A DNA stretch of 10,486 nucleotides from PeH17 sp964414925 (GTDB lineage: Bacteria > Bacillota > Clostridia > Christensenellales > CAG-138), in assembly GCA_964414925.1 (NCBI GenBank), contig CAYPXV010000052.1, positions 1 through 10,486 on the forward strand, read 5' to 3'. Positions 1 to 8,400 of this stretch are shown in pieces; position 1 is the stretch's first letter, and each line of letters begins with the position of its first letter. The notes below the pieces were generated by a model, which worked only from the letters and a program-made list of their open reading frames with translations, was not told where the DNA came from and ran no database searches. The position numbers were made by a program, and so were the translations under genes.

Positions 1-270
1 GTTTTCTTTAATAAAGTATTTCAATTGATCACATAGCGGATGTGCAATGGAATTAGAAGTTCGTATTGCCGATTTTTCCGTTACCGGGATTATTATTTGC
101 TTATCTACAGATTCGGCAGATACGAATTTACCATCCGAGTCCAATGTAATCACGATGTCCGCCTTAGTAGAAATATGCCCAACAGGAGCCATTTCGCTCA
201 CGCCTTCTTTGTTCTCCGTGTACCGAACATGGCTTTCATAGGTTTCCAAGGCTCTTTGAAAAAGACCCAT
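1..270 (-). CDS. cas8c: Type I-C CRISPR-associated protein Cas8c (Csd1), N-terminal part, runs off window
   Basis: Reading the minus strand from an ATG at 270 gives 90 open codons up to the window edge, beginning MGLFQRALETYESH. The start, the APVGHISTKADIVITLD block (about residues 28-44) and the IIPVTEKSAIRTS block (about 60-72) match the N-terminus of clostridial Cas8c/Csd1 as I remember it. Cas8c is the large Cascade subunit of type I-C, which recognises the PAM and helps load target DNA. The start follows the cas5 stop codon directly (TAA then ATG) and has a strong GAGGAGG site 8 nt upstream inside cas5, so translation is probably coupled. Only the first part of a protein usually near 600 residues is present, so integrity cannot be judged. 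This partial frame has no stop inside the window. Confidence 0.9.
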   Translation of the reverse strand, partial: MGLFQRALETYESHVRYTENKEGVSEMAPVGHISTKADIVITLDSDGKFVSAESVDKQIIIPVTEKSAIRTSNSIAHPLCDQLKYFIKEN

Positions 271-1008
271 TTATGTCACCTCCTCAAATTCTTTTAATCC
301 GACAAAGTTTTGGAGTTCTTCTCCAAACGGTTTAATGTTCATTCCTCTCAGTTCCTTGTGGTATGGACATTCTTCGGGTCGTGGAAAACGGATGATCCCA
401 TATTCCATTACGGGCAGCCAGAATCGAGCCGTCATATTGTCCTTCGTTTCAGACGAATAAGCTTCATCGGCATAGGTAATTCCATGGTACATCATTCCAA
501 ATCCCAACTGCGGAACTTCGTCATATGCTCCGCTTCCTTCTCCGAATATGCAAGGTTCAACATAACCTTGACACTCACGAGTTCCCAGAAAAATATCCCG
601 ACGTCCACCTTTTCGTATCATCTTCAATGCAATCTGATGATGCTTATTTTCATTGCGATCTTCCTCCAACTCCGGACGGTTTTCATTCCATTCAAAGTGA
701 GCCTTAACTTGGTATCGACAATTTTTTAAATACGTATAATACGCCAGATCGTTTTGGTCGCTGTTGTATTTAATAGGTCTGATTCCTTTGACTTCCATGG
801 CGATAGGCTCCATGATTCGAACCTCATCAATAAACCACGTCAACGTCGGTTTCCAGTACACTGAAGAAAGTATGCCTTTCAATGCTTCGTAGGTTGGAAC
901 CTGATAGCTGCACTTTTCTCCGCCGACACGCATTAGCGGGTCAGAAAACAAGGCATAATCTCCCGTAACTTGAAACTCCACCACATTAGGATATTTGGTA
1001 TTTTTCAT
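271..1008 (-). CDS. cas5c: Type I-C CRISPR-associated protein Cas5 (Cas5c/Cas5d), pre-crRNA endoribonuclease
   Basis: A 245-residue protein starting MKNTKYPNVVEFQVTGDYALF. In type I-C systems Cas5 replaces Cas6: it cuts pre-crRNA and stays on the 5' handle within Cascade. The sequence aligns by eye with the Bacillus halodurans Cas5d enzyme in blocks: GDYALFSDPL (16-25), VGGEKCSYQVPTYEALKGI (28-46), YTYLKNCRYQVKAHFEWN (91-108) and GGRRDIFLGTRECQGYVEPC. The reported catalytic set Tyr46, Lys116, His117 corresponds here to Tyr51, Lys122 and His123, all present. The start at 1008 is preferred over an in-frame ATG at 1029 because the family begins close to VEFxxxGDYALF and because GGGGGAG (1013-1019) sits just before it, although the 4-nt spacing is short. 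The start lies 1 nt past the cas3 stop, and the stop abuts the cas8c ATG. The neighbours and motifs make this call firm. Confidence 0.95.
   Translation of the reverse strand: MKNTKYPNVVEFQVTGDYALFSDPLMRVGGEKCSYQVPTYEALKGILSSVYWKPTLTWFIDEVRIMEPIAMEVKGIRPIKYNSDQNDLAYYTYLKNCRYQVKAHFEWNENRPELEEDRNENKHHQIALKMIRKGGRRDIFLGTRECQGYVEPCIFGEGSGAYDEVPQLGFGMMYHGITYADEAYSSETKDNMTARFWLPVMEYGIIRFPRPEECPYHKELRGMNIKPFGEELQNFVGLKEFEEVT
279..285 (-). promoter_or_regulatory. Ribosome binding site of cas8c
   Basis: GAGGAGG on the minus strand, 8 nt before the ATG at 270 and lying within the last codons of cas5. It fixes the cas8c start and supports translational coupling with cas5. Confidence 0.8.
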
Positions 1009-1009
1009 A

Positions 1010-3361
1010 TTACTCCCCCAAAAACTCAAATTCTTTCGGTCTCATGGTAAAGCCGAAACGTTCATCATAATATTCCGATGGCAGCAACTTCACTGCTGCA
1101 TATTCTTTAATTACATCACTCATTTCACGAATTTGATAGTCGTACAGCGATACAGTGTAATGTTTTGCCTTTTTTACCCATTGCTTCAGGAAATTCACGT
1201 CCATCTCATCATGCGAAAGCAGTTCATCGATTAATTTCTTCCCTTCTCCGAACGGTACTACAACATCATATGTATCGTTATCGAAAACCGTAAAAGCATC
1301 TCCGGCAGTGCGAAATGCTTGATTGAGGAAAAATTTTCCTGAAGATTCATATGCGTCATTGCAATAGTCACGATTGTCAGACAATAGAGCAAATACGGAC
1401 GTTTTCTCTTTTTCCAACCGGTAATCCTGTGCCCCATCGGGCATAGCACCGTAAAATGTATCGTAATAATAATTTACGGCAGCATCCGAAGCAAGGTCAA
1501 AATCAAACTTATTCGGTTCACGTTGATATGCACCCAAAAGTGAAACAGTCGCCTGCTTTGCCTTTTTTATTTCTTCCAAACGAGTGAGATTTTCATCACA
1601 CAAAGTGATAATATAAACAGGTGAATTTTCTTCTTCCGCATTGCGGTTACAGCGTCCTGCGGACTGGACGATATTATCGAGTCCCGCAGTCATTCGAATT
1701 ACACGTTGAAAAGAAATATCAACACCTGCCTCAATGACCTGAGTGGCAATGCAAAGACAACTTTTATTTGAATCCAAGGCTTGATGGAGCTGTTGAACCG
1801 TTTGTTCTCGATGTTTTGGACACATCGCTGCAGAAAGGTGGCAACATACTTCCGCAGTTCCGTCGAGCATTTTAAAAAGGTATGCCGCCTGATCTTTTTT
1901 GTTACAGATAACAAGAAGGCTTTGCACTTCCTGTATAGAACTGCGAATAAAGTTCACGGTTTCTTCCATTTGCATTGTCCCTGCATTTACAATCTTTGTG
2001 CGTTTAAACGGCTCCCACAATACTTTATCATACGGTATCATTGGCAGCGGTTGCGGACAAATTCGGTGGGTGACGTTTTTCAGATTAGGTTGGGTAGCAG
2101 AACAGAGAATAACTGTTGCACCGCAAATCTTCGCCAGAAAATTCATCGCCAGGTTAAACAAACTCAACATCCTGCTTGGTACCGTCTGAACTTCATCGAT
2201 AATAATAACGCTATTACACAAACTTTGGAATCTACGAATTGCTGTTGTTTTTCCCGCAAACAGGACATTCAAAAGTTGCACCAGCGTTGTAACGATCACA
2301 GGGCTGTCCCAGCTTTCTACTGCCAGTTCTCGCACATCCAATTCGGATGCTGTATTCGTTTCAACGACATTACTGTGATGTTCCAATACAATTTTGTCAT
2401 CTCCGAGAGCTTGACGTATTTCTTTGACGTTTTGTTCCAGAATGGTCAACAGCGGCAAGGTGAAAATCAGGCGGCGCTTGCCCCATTTTTTTGCGTGATG
2501 CAAAGCATAACGCAGTGAACTTAACGTTTTGCCACCGCCTGTGGGAACGCTGAGCCGAATAATTCCGCCGGGTTGTTTCGCAAAATCACAACATCTTTTA
2601 GATATCTCCGCTCTGGCTTTTTGAATCGGAGTGTCTTTTGGAAATAATTTTAATCTTTCTTCAACATTTGCTAAATATGGTTCCCAGAATTTTGAAGTAT
2701 CTTCCTCTTTAAATGAATGACTCTTTCCTGTCATAAACTCTGCTGTGTCACGTCTATCGGCATCAATCACCGCCGACAAGAAAAGTCTTGCAAGTAACCC
2801 CGTATAAAAAGAAAATTCATTCCCACAATCGCCTGCCATATCATTTATACATTGATAAATGGGCATAAGTTCGGCGTTTGCAGAATGAAATAAACATGTC
2901 AATTCTTCTACATCGGCACAATATTCAAGAAAGTTTTTCTCACTTTCCGAATACCCGATCTTTTCTTTTGTCATGCGGTGAACAAAACCAAAGTCGCCTT
3001 CACTATCTACACAGTCAAACAGTCCATGATGCGCCCCTGCTGCAAATGCAATCAGTTCAGCGGTAATGTCTTCACACGTTGATGCACGGTCTGTATGAAA
3101 TAAACTCAAAATCAAACGACAACCGGCAAAAGTGTGATTCACCGAACCGCGTTCTCCTTTTCCTTCCAATAAATATCGCTGAAACTCTTGTTTCATTTTT
3201 CCTGCATCATGCACAAGTCCTGCCAGATACCCCGTATTGGAAAGTCCGATAGGCTCAAGCACACTTTTTGCGTAAAACGCAGTATTACGACAATGCTCTG
3301 TAACTGTTTGTATTTCCGTTCTATTATCTTCTGTTTTTCTAAAATGTGAACAAAAAACCAT
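1010..3361 (-). CDS. cas3: Type I-C CRISPR-associated helicase/nuclease Cas3
   Basis: A 783-residue effector that nicks and degrades DNA once Cascade has bound a target. The N-terminal HD nuclease (about 1-210) shows His23, the HD pair in GLVHDAGK (His51-Asp52), His76 in NHTFAG, His111-His112 in AAGAHHG and an Asp near 200-202. The superfamily 2 helicase follows: Walker A SVPTGGGKT (271-279), DEVQ (389-392), SAT (421-423), ATQVIEAGVDIS (539-550) and QSAGRCNR (566-573). The C-terminal third is the usual Cas3 tail, ending FTMRPKEFEFLGE. Every expected motif is present, so the protein looks active. The start at 3361 places SHFRKTEDNRTEIQTVTEH at the N-terminus, as usual for the family. The upstream AAGGAAAG (3373-3380) is 11 nt away, a rather loose site. 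It is the first gene of the cas operon, only 64 bp after the tRNA-Val gene. Confidence 0.97.
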   Translation of the reverse strand: MVFCSHFRKTEDNRTEIQTVTEHCRNTAFYAKSVLEPIGLSNTGYLAGLVHDAGKMKQEFQRYLLEGKGERGSVNHTFAGCRLILSLFHTDRASTCEDITAELIAFAAGAHHGLFDCVDSEGDFGFVHRMTKEKIGYSESEKNFLEYCADVEELTCLFHSANAELMPIYQCINDMAGDCGNEFSFYTGLLARLFLSAVIDADRRDTAEFMTGKSHSFKEEDTSKFWEPYLANVEERLKLFPKDTPIQKARAEISKRCCDFAKQPGGIIRLSVPTGGGKTLSSLRYALHHAKKWGKRRLIFTLPLLTILEQNVKEIRQALGDDKIVLEHHSNVVETNTASELDVRELAVESWDSPVIVTTLVQLLNVLFAGKTTAIRRFQSLCNSVIIIDEVQTVPSRMLSLFNLAMNFLAKICGATVILCSATQPNLKNVTHRICPQPLPMIPYDKVLWEPFKRTKIVNAGTMQMEETVNFIRSSIQEVQSLLVICNKKDQAAYLFKMLDGTAEVCCHLSAAMCPKHREQTVQQLHQALDSNKSCLCIATQVIEAGVDISFQRVIRMTAGLDNIVQSAGRCNRNAEEENSPVYIITLCDENLTRLEEIKKAKQATVSLLGAYQREPNKFDFDLASDAAVNYYYDTFYGAMPDGAQDYRLEKEKTSVFALLSDNRDYCNDAYESSGKFFLNQAFRTAGDAFTVFDNDTYDVVVPFGEGKKLIDELLSHDEMDVNFLKQWVKKAKHYTVSLYDYQIREMSDVIKEYAAVKLLPSEYYDERFGFTMRPKEFEFLGE

Positions 3362-3389
3362 TGTGCTTTATTCTTTCCTTGTAAAACGA

Positions 3390-3421
3390 GTCGGAGCAAG
3401 CGATATAAAGTTTGCTCCGAC
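3390..3421 (-). terminator. Hairpin between tRNA-Val and cas3, weak terminator or attenuator
   Basis: A perfect 10-bp inverted repeat (3390-3399 with 3412-3421, core TCGGAGCAA/TTGCTCCGA) with a 12-nt loop starts 4 nt after the encoded CCA of the tRNA. On the minus strand it is followed by CTCGTTTTAC, so the T run is only four long and starts three bases away. It may end the tRNA transcript only partly and let polymerase read into cas3. A structure that helps trim the tRNA 3' end, or an operator, is also possible. Confidence 0.5.
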
Positions 3422-3425
3422 ATGG

Positions 3426-3502
3426 TGGTGGGGATGAAGGGACTCGAACCCCCGACCTCTTCGATGTGAGCGAAGCGCGCTAACCACCTGAGCCACATCC
3501 CC
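3426..3502 (-). tRNA. tRNA-Val, anticodon CAC
   Basis: The minus strand folds as a full cloverleaf with CCA encoded. The acceptor stem GGGGATG/CATCCCC pairs 7 of 7. The D arm is GCTC-loop-GCGC. The anticodon stem CTTCG/CGAAG pairs 5 of 5 around loop CTCACAT, giving anticodon CAC, which reads the valine codon GUG. The variable loop is AGGTC. The T arm GGGGG/CCCTT closes TTCGAGT, and discriminator A73 plus CCA follow at 3429-3426. Two oddities are a U12-C23 mismatch in the D stem and two G-U pairs (49-65 and 50-64) in the T stem. A promoter lies just upstream, and the gene sits between the mfd operon terminator and the cas operon. Confidence 0.95.
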
Positions 3503-3518
3503 ATTTATTTTCATTTTT

Positions 3519-3547
3519 ATTTTAACATAAGTCATTTATAATTGCAA
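3519..3547 (-). promoter_or_regulatory. Sigma-A-type promoter of tRNA-Val
   Basis: On the minus strand, TTGCAA (3547-3542), a 17-nt spacer, then TAAAAT (3524-3519). TG one base before the -10 gives an extended -10 element (TGTTAAAAT). The start would lie about 10 nt before the tRNA 5' end at 3502. With no clear promoter between the tRNA and cas3, this may also serve the cas operon by read-through. Confidence 0.65.
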
Positions 3548-3575
3548 TATGTTTTTTGCGGAAAAGGAAAGTTTT

Positions 3576-3631
3576 AAAGGTGAATCTCCAAATTAAATAC
3601 GAAAAGAGATTTAAAACGGAAATTCACCTTT
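3576..3631 (-). terminator. Long imperfect hairpin, likely terminator of the hutD-mfd operon
   Basis: A 14-bp stem (3576-3589 with 3618-3631), continuous except for one G-U wobble, around a 28-nt A/T-rich loop. It begins 6 nt after the stop codon of the membrane-protein gene. On the minus strand the 3' arm ends CACCTTT and is followed by AAAACTTTCCTTTTCC, a loose U-rich tail. On the plus strand the arm is followed by GTTTTGTT, so the element could work in both directions. The large loop is unusual for an intrinsic terminator. Confidence 0.55.
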
Positions 3632-3637
3632 GTTTTG

Positions 3638-4948
3638 TTAAGCCAATCTGAACACGAATATCATGGAATAAAACAAGAGTGTCAGTGCGGCAATAATTAA
3701 GATTGCAAGCAATCTATGGGTGGTTGATTTTACGGATGTACCGACGAGAATGGGCAATGTGGGGCAAATGCAAACGGAATAAACCGCCATTGAGGGGTCG
3801 GAAAAAGCCATGGGGGTCAGGGCAAACCAAAGCATCGTAAACAGACTTGTTGCCGTATCGACCCTTTTTGCGCTATGAACTAAGAGAATCAAAGCGATTA
3901 GCTGCGCACCTATCGCAAAAAACATCGCAGTAGCGGTGGAATTATAGCTGTTCCAACGAATTGCCGCTTCGCTCATACCTTCAAAGAAAAATCTGAATCC
4001 TTTTGCATAAATAAGATTAGTTCCCGGAACGGGAAAGATATCCGTTAAAACAAGAGTAGCGATAATTGCCGTTATAGCAGTGCCTACCGTAAGGGTAATA
4101 CAGCAAATTTTGCTGTTACGTTTTTTTAAAATAAGTTTAACGGAAAACAGTATAAACGGAACAAACAGCAGAACCGCCATGATGTTAATTAAAATTGCCG
4201 CAAGCATACAGATCAGGCCTTTAATCGGCTGTGCGGTTTTCATGAAATAGATAAACAACAAAACGGTCAACATAAGAGGTGCTGCACCCGAGTACGGCAT
4301 AAGCATATATGCAACAGACGGTGAAACAAAGAGGAGTATTACGCCCCAAACGGAAACCTTTCTGTCGTAATCCAAAATAAGCACTTCATAAATGCAAACG
4401 CAAATGCACGAAACGGTTATGCAGTTAAGAATAAATGCGATAATAGTTTCAAGCGACGATAAACCCAATGCGGAAAACAAGCTTGTAAAAAGTTTAGGCA
4501 AAGCAATAACGCCGAAAGTATTCCATGCGGCATTTGCATATTCTCCTATTCCATATAGGTTCTGCTCGATAAAAAGCCTTGAATACATTCCGAAAACCGT
4601 ATCAGAATAACCGTTTACCGCCACCGAAATCAAGTATATCGCAAAAATAACGAACATTTGAGCAATTAAGGAAAGAAGAAAAATCTTTTTTCGAGGATGC
4701 ATGTTATAAAAAGTTCTTTCGCCTATAAGTTCATCATTTCTGTTGTACATTCCGACGGAGAAAAAGTTAAGGAAAGTCCTAATGCCGTTTAACAGAAAAG
4801 CAATGAACAGAAAGACTGTTACTGCACCGAAGACTATTGATATAGTGCCTGCTCTCGGTGAAAATGCAGAAAAAAGAGTGAAGAATATTACACCGATAAT
4901 CGGTAAAATCCACCTGAGATAACGTTCCAATGCAAACTTTTTATTCAA
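3638..4948 (-). CDS. Polytopic membrane protein of unknown function, possibly GT-C glycosyltransferase-like
   Basis: A 436-residue hydrophobic protein with roughly 12 membrane segments, for example near residues 12-30, 35-55, 88-111, 145-163, 168-192, 199-218, 243-270, 280-302, 340-358, 367-382, 388-403 and 412-434. Soluble loops include 64-87 (MYNRNDELIGERTFYNMHPRKK) and 303-338. The pattern after residue 145, with PKLFTSLFSALGLSS and then SPSVAYMLMPYSGAAPLML, recalls PIG-V/GT-C sugar-transferase membrane cores. I see no certain catalytic Asp motif, so this stays a guess. The start is TTG at 4948, chosen because AAGGAG lies 8 nt upstream and no nearby ATG is in frame. It is the last gene of the operon, 4 nt after the protease-like gene, which suggests the two proteins work together. 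Confidence 0.75.
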   Translation of the reverse strand: MNKKFALERYLRWILPIIGVIFFTLFSAFSPRAGTISIVFGAVTVFLFIAFLLNGIRTFLNFFSVGMYNRNDELIGERTFYNMHPRKKIFLLSLIAQMFVIFAIYLISVAVNGYSDTVFGMYSRLFIEQNLYGIGEYANAAWNTFGVIALPKLFTSLFSALGLSSLETIIAFILNCITVSCICVCIYEVLILDYDRKVSVWGVILLFVSPSVAYMLMPYSGAAPLMLTVLLFIYFMKTAQPIKGLICMLAAILINIMAVLLFVPFILFSVKLILKKRNSKICCITLTVGTAITAIIATLVLTDIFPVPGTNLIYAKGFRFFFEGMSEAAIRWNSYNSTATAMFFAIGAQLIALILLVHSAKRVDTATSLFTMLWFALTPMAFSDPSMAVYSVCICPTLPILVGTSVKSTTHRLLAILIIAALTLLFYSMIFVFRLA

Positions 4949-4952
4949 GAAA

Positions 4953-5462
4953 TCATCTCCTTTTCGGAAAAACTTTCAGCATCCACATGGGATACTGCTT
5001 TTTTGCCTTCATTGATTGAATAAAGGTTTCGGGGTCAATACGAATCGGACGGTTAACATAATTATAAACATCATACAAACCGTCTTCGCATCTATGAACC
5101 GTGATATAGTGCGCTCCTATTTTTTTACCGCTGCGCCAATAGTAAAAGATAACAGCAGATGACGGTTTATCGGCAAACCTTTTCTTCATAAATGAAATTA
5201 TACGAAGCTTTACGGTAAAGAATTTAGTCAGGTATGCTTTTAGTGAAAACAGGTTTGTTCCTAATTTTCCCATGCCGAATAATAATCCGAGACGACGTCT
5301 CAGACCGCAAACAGTGTCCTTCAAACTTGTATCGATACCCTCAAAATTAAGTACGTTGTACGCCGCTATAGCACCGCATCCGTTATCGGAAATATTGCCC
5401 AACAAACCGAATTTCATCTTTTTAAATTCTTCGGTTCTCTGTATGGTGATAAGCTCATTCAT
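4953..5462 (-). CDS. Small protein with papain/C39-like cysteine peptidase features, function unknown
   Basis: A 169-residue protein without an evident signal peptide. Near the N-terminus SDNGCGAIAAYNVLN (25-39) resembles the Cys-box of C39-like peptidases, with Cys29 as possible nucleophile. Later IGAHYITVHRCEDGLYDVYNYVN (115-137) gives His118 followed by Asn134, in the order and type of setting expected for a Cys-His-Asn/Asp triad. The middle is basic (GLRRRLGLLFGMGK, 53-66). This layout suggests a papain-like fold acting as a peptidase or transferase, but I do not recognise a named family and activity is inferred. The ATG at 5462 has CGGAG 7 nt upstream and overlaps the end of mfd by 8 nt. 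The stop lies 4 nt before the membrane-protein start, so all three genes are probably translated in a coupled way. Confidence 0.7.
   Translation of the reverse strand: MNELITIQRTEEFKKMKFGLLGNISDNGCGAIAAYNVLNFEGIDTSLKDTVCGLRRRLGLLFGMGKLGTNLFSLKAYLTKFFTVKLRIISFMKKRFADKPSSAVIFYYWRSGKKIGAHYITVHRCEDGLYDVYNYVNRPIRIDPETFIQSMKAKKQYPMWMLKVFPKRR
4957..4962 (-). promoter_or_regulatory. Ribosome binding site that fixes a TTG start
   Basis: AAGGAG on the minus strand, 8 nt before TTG at 4948 and overlapping the stop region of the upstream gene. An ATG at 4956 just after it hits a stop after three codons, so TTG is the only workable start with this site. Confidence 0.7.
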
Positions 5463-8400
5463 CTTGTTGCTCCGAAAAATTTTCTATACAGATTGAGGAA
5501 AGAGAATCGATGGTTGATTTAATCAATTTAAACATATTCTCCGGTTCTTCATCCCTCTTTTTAAACGTCAAAATCGTCTCGTCAGCTAAATTGACGGAAG
5601 CATTATTAAGCTTTGAAATCATATCAATCAACTTAATGGGATCGATGTTTGTATTCTTTGTAATAATAAGCCCTGCTTCTCCTCTTTTTGCAGTGACCTT
5701 TACGATGCTCATTTTTGCTGCCTTAGCCTTATACAACGATATTTCCAAAAGGTTTTGTACAGGTATGGGCATATCGCCGAATCTATCGATAAATTCATCC
5801 TGTACATCTCGATAATCGTCAATATTGTCAATCGATGCAATGCGCTTATACATCTGCATTCTTGTTTCTTCACGGGCAATGTATTTGGAAGGAATAAAGG
5901 CATCGATACCGACTTCCATGGTTGTCTCGACCGTCGGGATATCCTTTTCGCCCTTTGCCTGTTTAATTGCGGAGTTAATCAGGCGACAGTACATTTCATA
6001 ACCGACAGCCTGCATATGTCCATGCTGTTCCGCACCCAAAATATCTCCTGCGCCCCTTATCTCAAGGTCGCGCATTGCAATACGGAAGCCCGCACCGAAC
6101 TGCGTAAATTGTTTTATCGCACTGAGACGTTTGAAGGCGACTTCACTTAAAATCTTATCCTGTTCATAGGTAAAATAAGCGTAAGCAAGCCTTGAACCTC
6201 TGCCTATGCGACCTCTGAGCTGATATAGCTGCGACAGACCGAAACAGTCGGCATTATGAACGATAAGCGTGTTGGCATTTCGGATATCGATACCGCTTTC
6301 GATAATCGTGCTGCAAAGCAAAACATTGAATTTATTATCGATAAAATCAAGCATGGTTTTTTCAAGTTGCTGTTCCGGCATTTGTCCATGCGCACAGACC
6401 ACCGTTGCTTCGGGAATAAGACTTGACAGCTTTTCCGCAAACAAATCCATCGTTTTAACATTATTGTACAGATAAAATACCTGTCCGCCTCTTCCGAGTT
6501 CTTTAAGTATTGCTTCCCTTATAACCCTGTCCGAATATTCAAGAACATATGTTTGAATGGGGAAACGTTCTTCCGGCGGAGTATCGATAACGCTCATATC
6601 CCTGATACCGCTCATGCTCATATGCAATGTTCTCGGAATCGGTGTAGCGGAAAGAGTCAAAACATCGACATTGAGCTTCATATTCTTTATCTGTTCTTTG
6701 TGATTTACGCCGAAACGCTGTTCTTCATCTATAATCAGTAATCCCAGATCATGGAATTTTACATCTTTTGCAAGGATACTGTGCGTGCCGATAATTATAT
6801 CGATCTCACCTTTTTTTAGTTTTCGCTTTATTTCGGCGACCTCGGCGGAAGTTTTAAACCTGCAAAGCAGTGCAACGTTTACAGGAAAGTCGGCATATCT
6901 GGCAGTAAGGGTATTATAATGCTGCTGTGCCAAAATCGTTGTCGGAACCAGGAAAGCACATTGTTTTCCGTCCATGACGCATTTAAACGCAGCACGCAGA
7001 GCCACTTCGGTTTTGCCGTAGCCGACGTCTCCGCAAAGAAGTCTGTCCATTATTCTGTCGGATTCCATATCCTTTTTTATTTCCGCAATGGACGTCAATT
7101 GATCCGCCGTTTCCGTGAACGGAAAACTAAGCTCCAATCGTCTTTGCCAATCGGTATCGGGAGAGAATTTATATCCTTTTCGTCTCGACCTGTCGCCGTA
7201 AAGTTTTAAAAGGTCAAATGCAAGCTGTTTTACGCTTGCCTTAGTTCGTGAAACGGTTTTCTGCCATTCGCTTGAACCGAGTCTTGAAAGCTTTTGCTTT
7301 TCTGCATCACCGCCTATGTACTTTTGTATTCTGTCAAGCTGATCCGTCGGGATATAAAGTTTATTGCCGCCATGATAATAAAGCTCTATGTAGTCACGGG
7401 TTTTGCCGTCCACCTTTAGAGTGGTAACGCCGTCGAATCTTCCTATTCCGTGACGTTCGTGAACGACCAAATCTCCGACGGATAATTCGGAAACTGAAAG
7501 CTGCTGTTTATTGCGTTTGACACTTGTGGGTCTAAGTCTGAATTCCGCACCGAAAAGTTCATGCTCGGATAAAACTACAAGTGAAATATCGGGATACTCG
7601 AATCCCATGGGAATTGTCTCGGCAACAATGCTCAATTCACGAGGTAGAATATCCCTTTCCGCTTTTTCGATTATCGGAGCATCGATATCAAGTTCTCTCA
7701 GCAGATCCTGAACCCTTTGTGCGTGTGAACCGGCGTAGATGAGGATTGAATACTGTTTTTTCTTCCATGCGATTATGTCCTGCTTGAGAGCTTCATCGAG
7801 ATTTTCAACTCCGAGCATGTATCTTGGAGCAGGCACAGTCTCCGCTTTTATTATAAGCTTCGGCGAAATCAGTGCGTAAGCTCTCGAAAAAGCAAAGAGC
7901 ATAACGGTTTGGGACGTATTGAGCCTGTTTATAACGTAAGTCGGGGTGTTGACAAGTCCTTCTTGCAGCGGATGTCCCTCGTCGGCAGCCAATACATCTC
8001 CGAGTTCATTCATGAAAGAGGTATAAACGTATTTCGCACTTTCGTCAATTCTGGCAGGCTCATCGATTAAAATCATTCCGTCCTTCGGAAGATAGTCTAT
8101 GAGACAATATCTCTCCCTGCAAAACAGCGGAATGAAAGAAAGAGCATTATCGGGTAAAATTCCGTTTTTAATCTTTTCAAGTTCCTGCCCAAAATGCGCA
8201 TGGGATTTTAAGGCATTAACAGCATTTTCGCATAACTCGGGCGTTAACGGTAATTCGCCTGCGCAAGGGATATAGACCTCCATTATGTTTTGAATCGAAC
8301 GCTGGGTAATGGGGTCATATTCCCTCATCGTATCTATTTCATCGTCAAAAAACTCAATGCGGATCGGGTTTTGTGTGGTTACGGGAAAGACATCTATGCA

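Noticed and set aside
310..729. 139-codon plus-strand frame opposite cas5
   Set aside because: A low-complexity shadow with no motif; the opposite strand codes for a clearly conserved Cas5.
271..1029. Longer cas5 start at 1029
   Set aside because: The seven extra residues overlap cas3 and have no ribosome site. The ATG at 1008 follows GGGGGAG and fits the family N-terminus.
1781..2518. 245-codon plus-strand frame antisense to cas3
   Set aside because: It is rich in Cys, His, Phe and Gln as expected of a shadow frame, has no ribosome site or family motif, and lies opposite the conserved Cas3 helicase core.
1..3425. CRISPR array next to the cas genes
   Set aside because: No regularly spaced repeats are present in the window; the 3390-3421 hairpin occurs once only. 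The array probably lies beyond position 1.
3193..3504. 103-codon minus-strand frame starting MGMWLRWLARF
   Set aside because: Its first part is the tRNA-Val gene read as protein and the rest overlaps cas3 in another frame.
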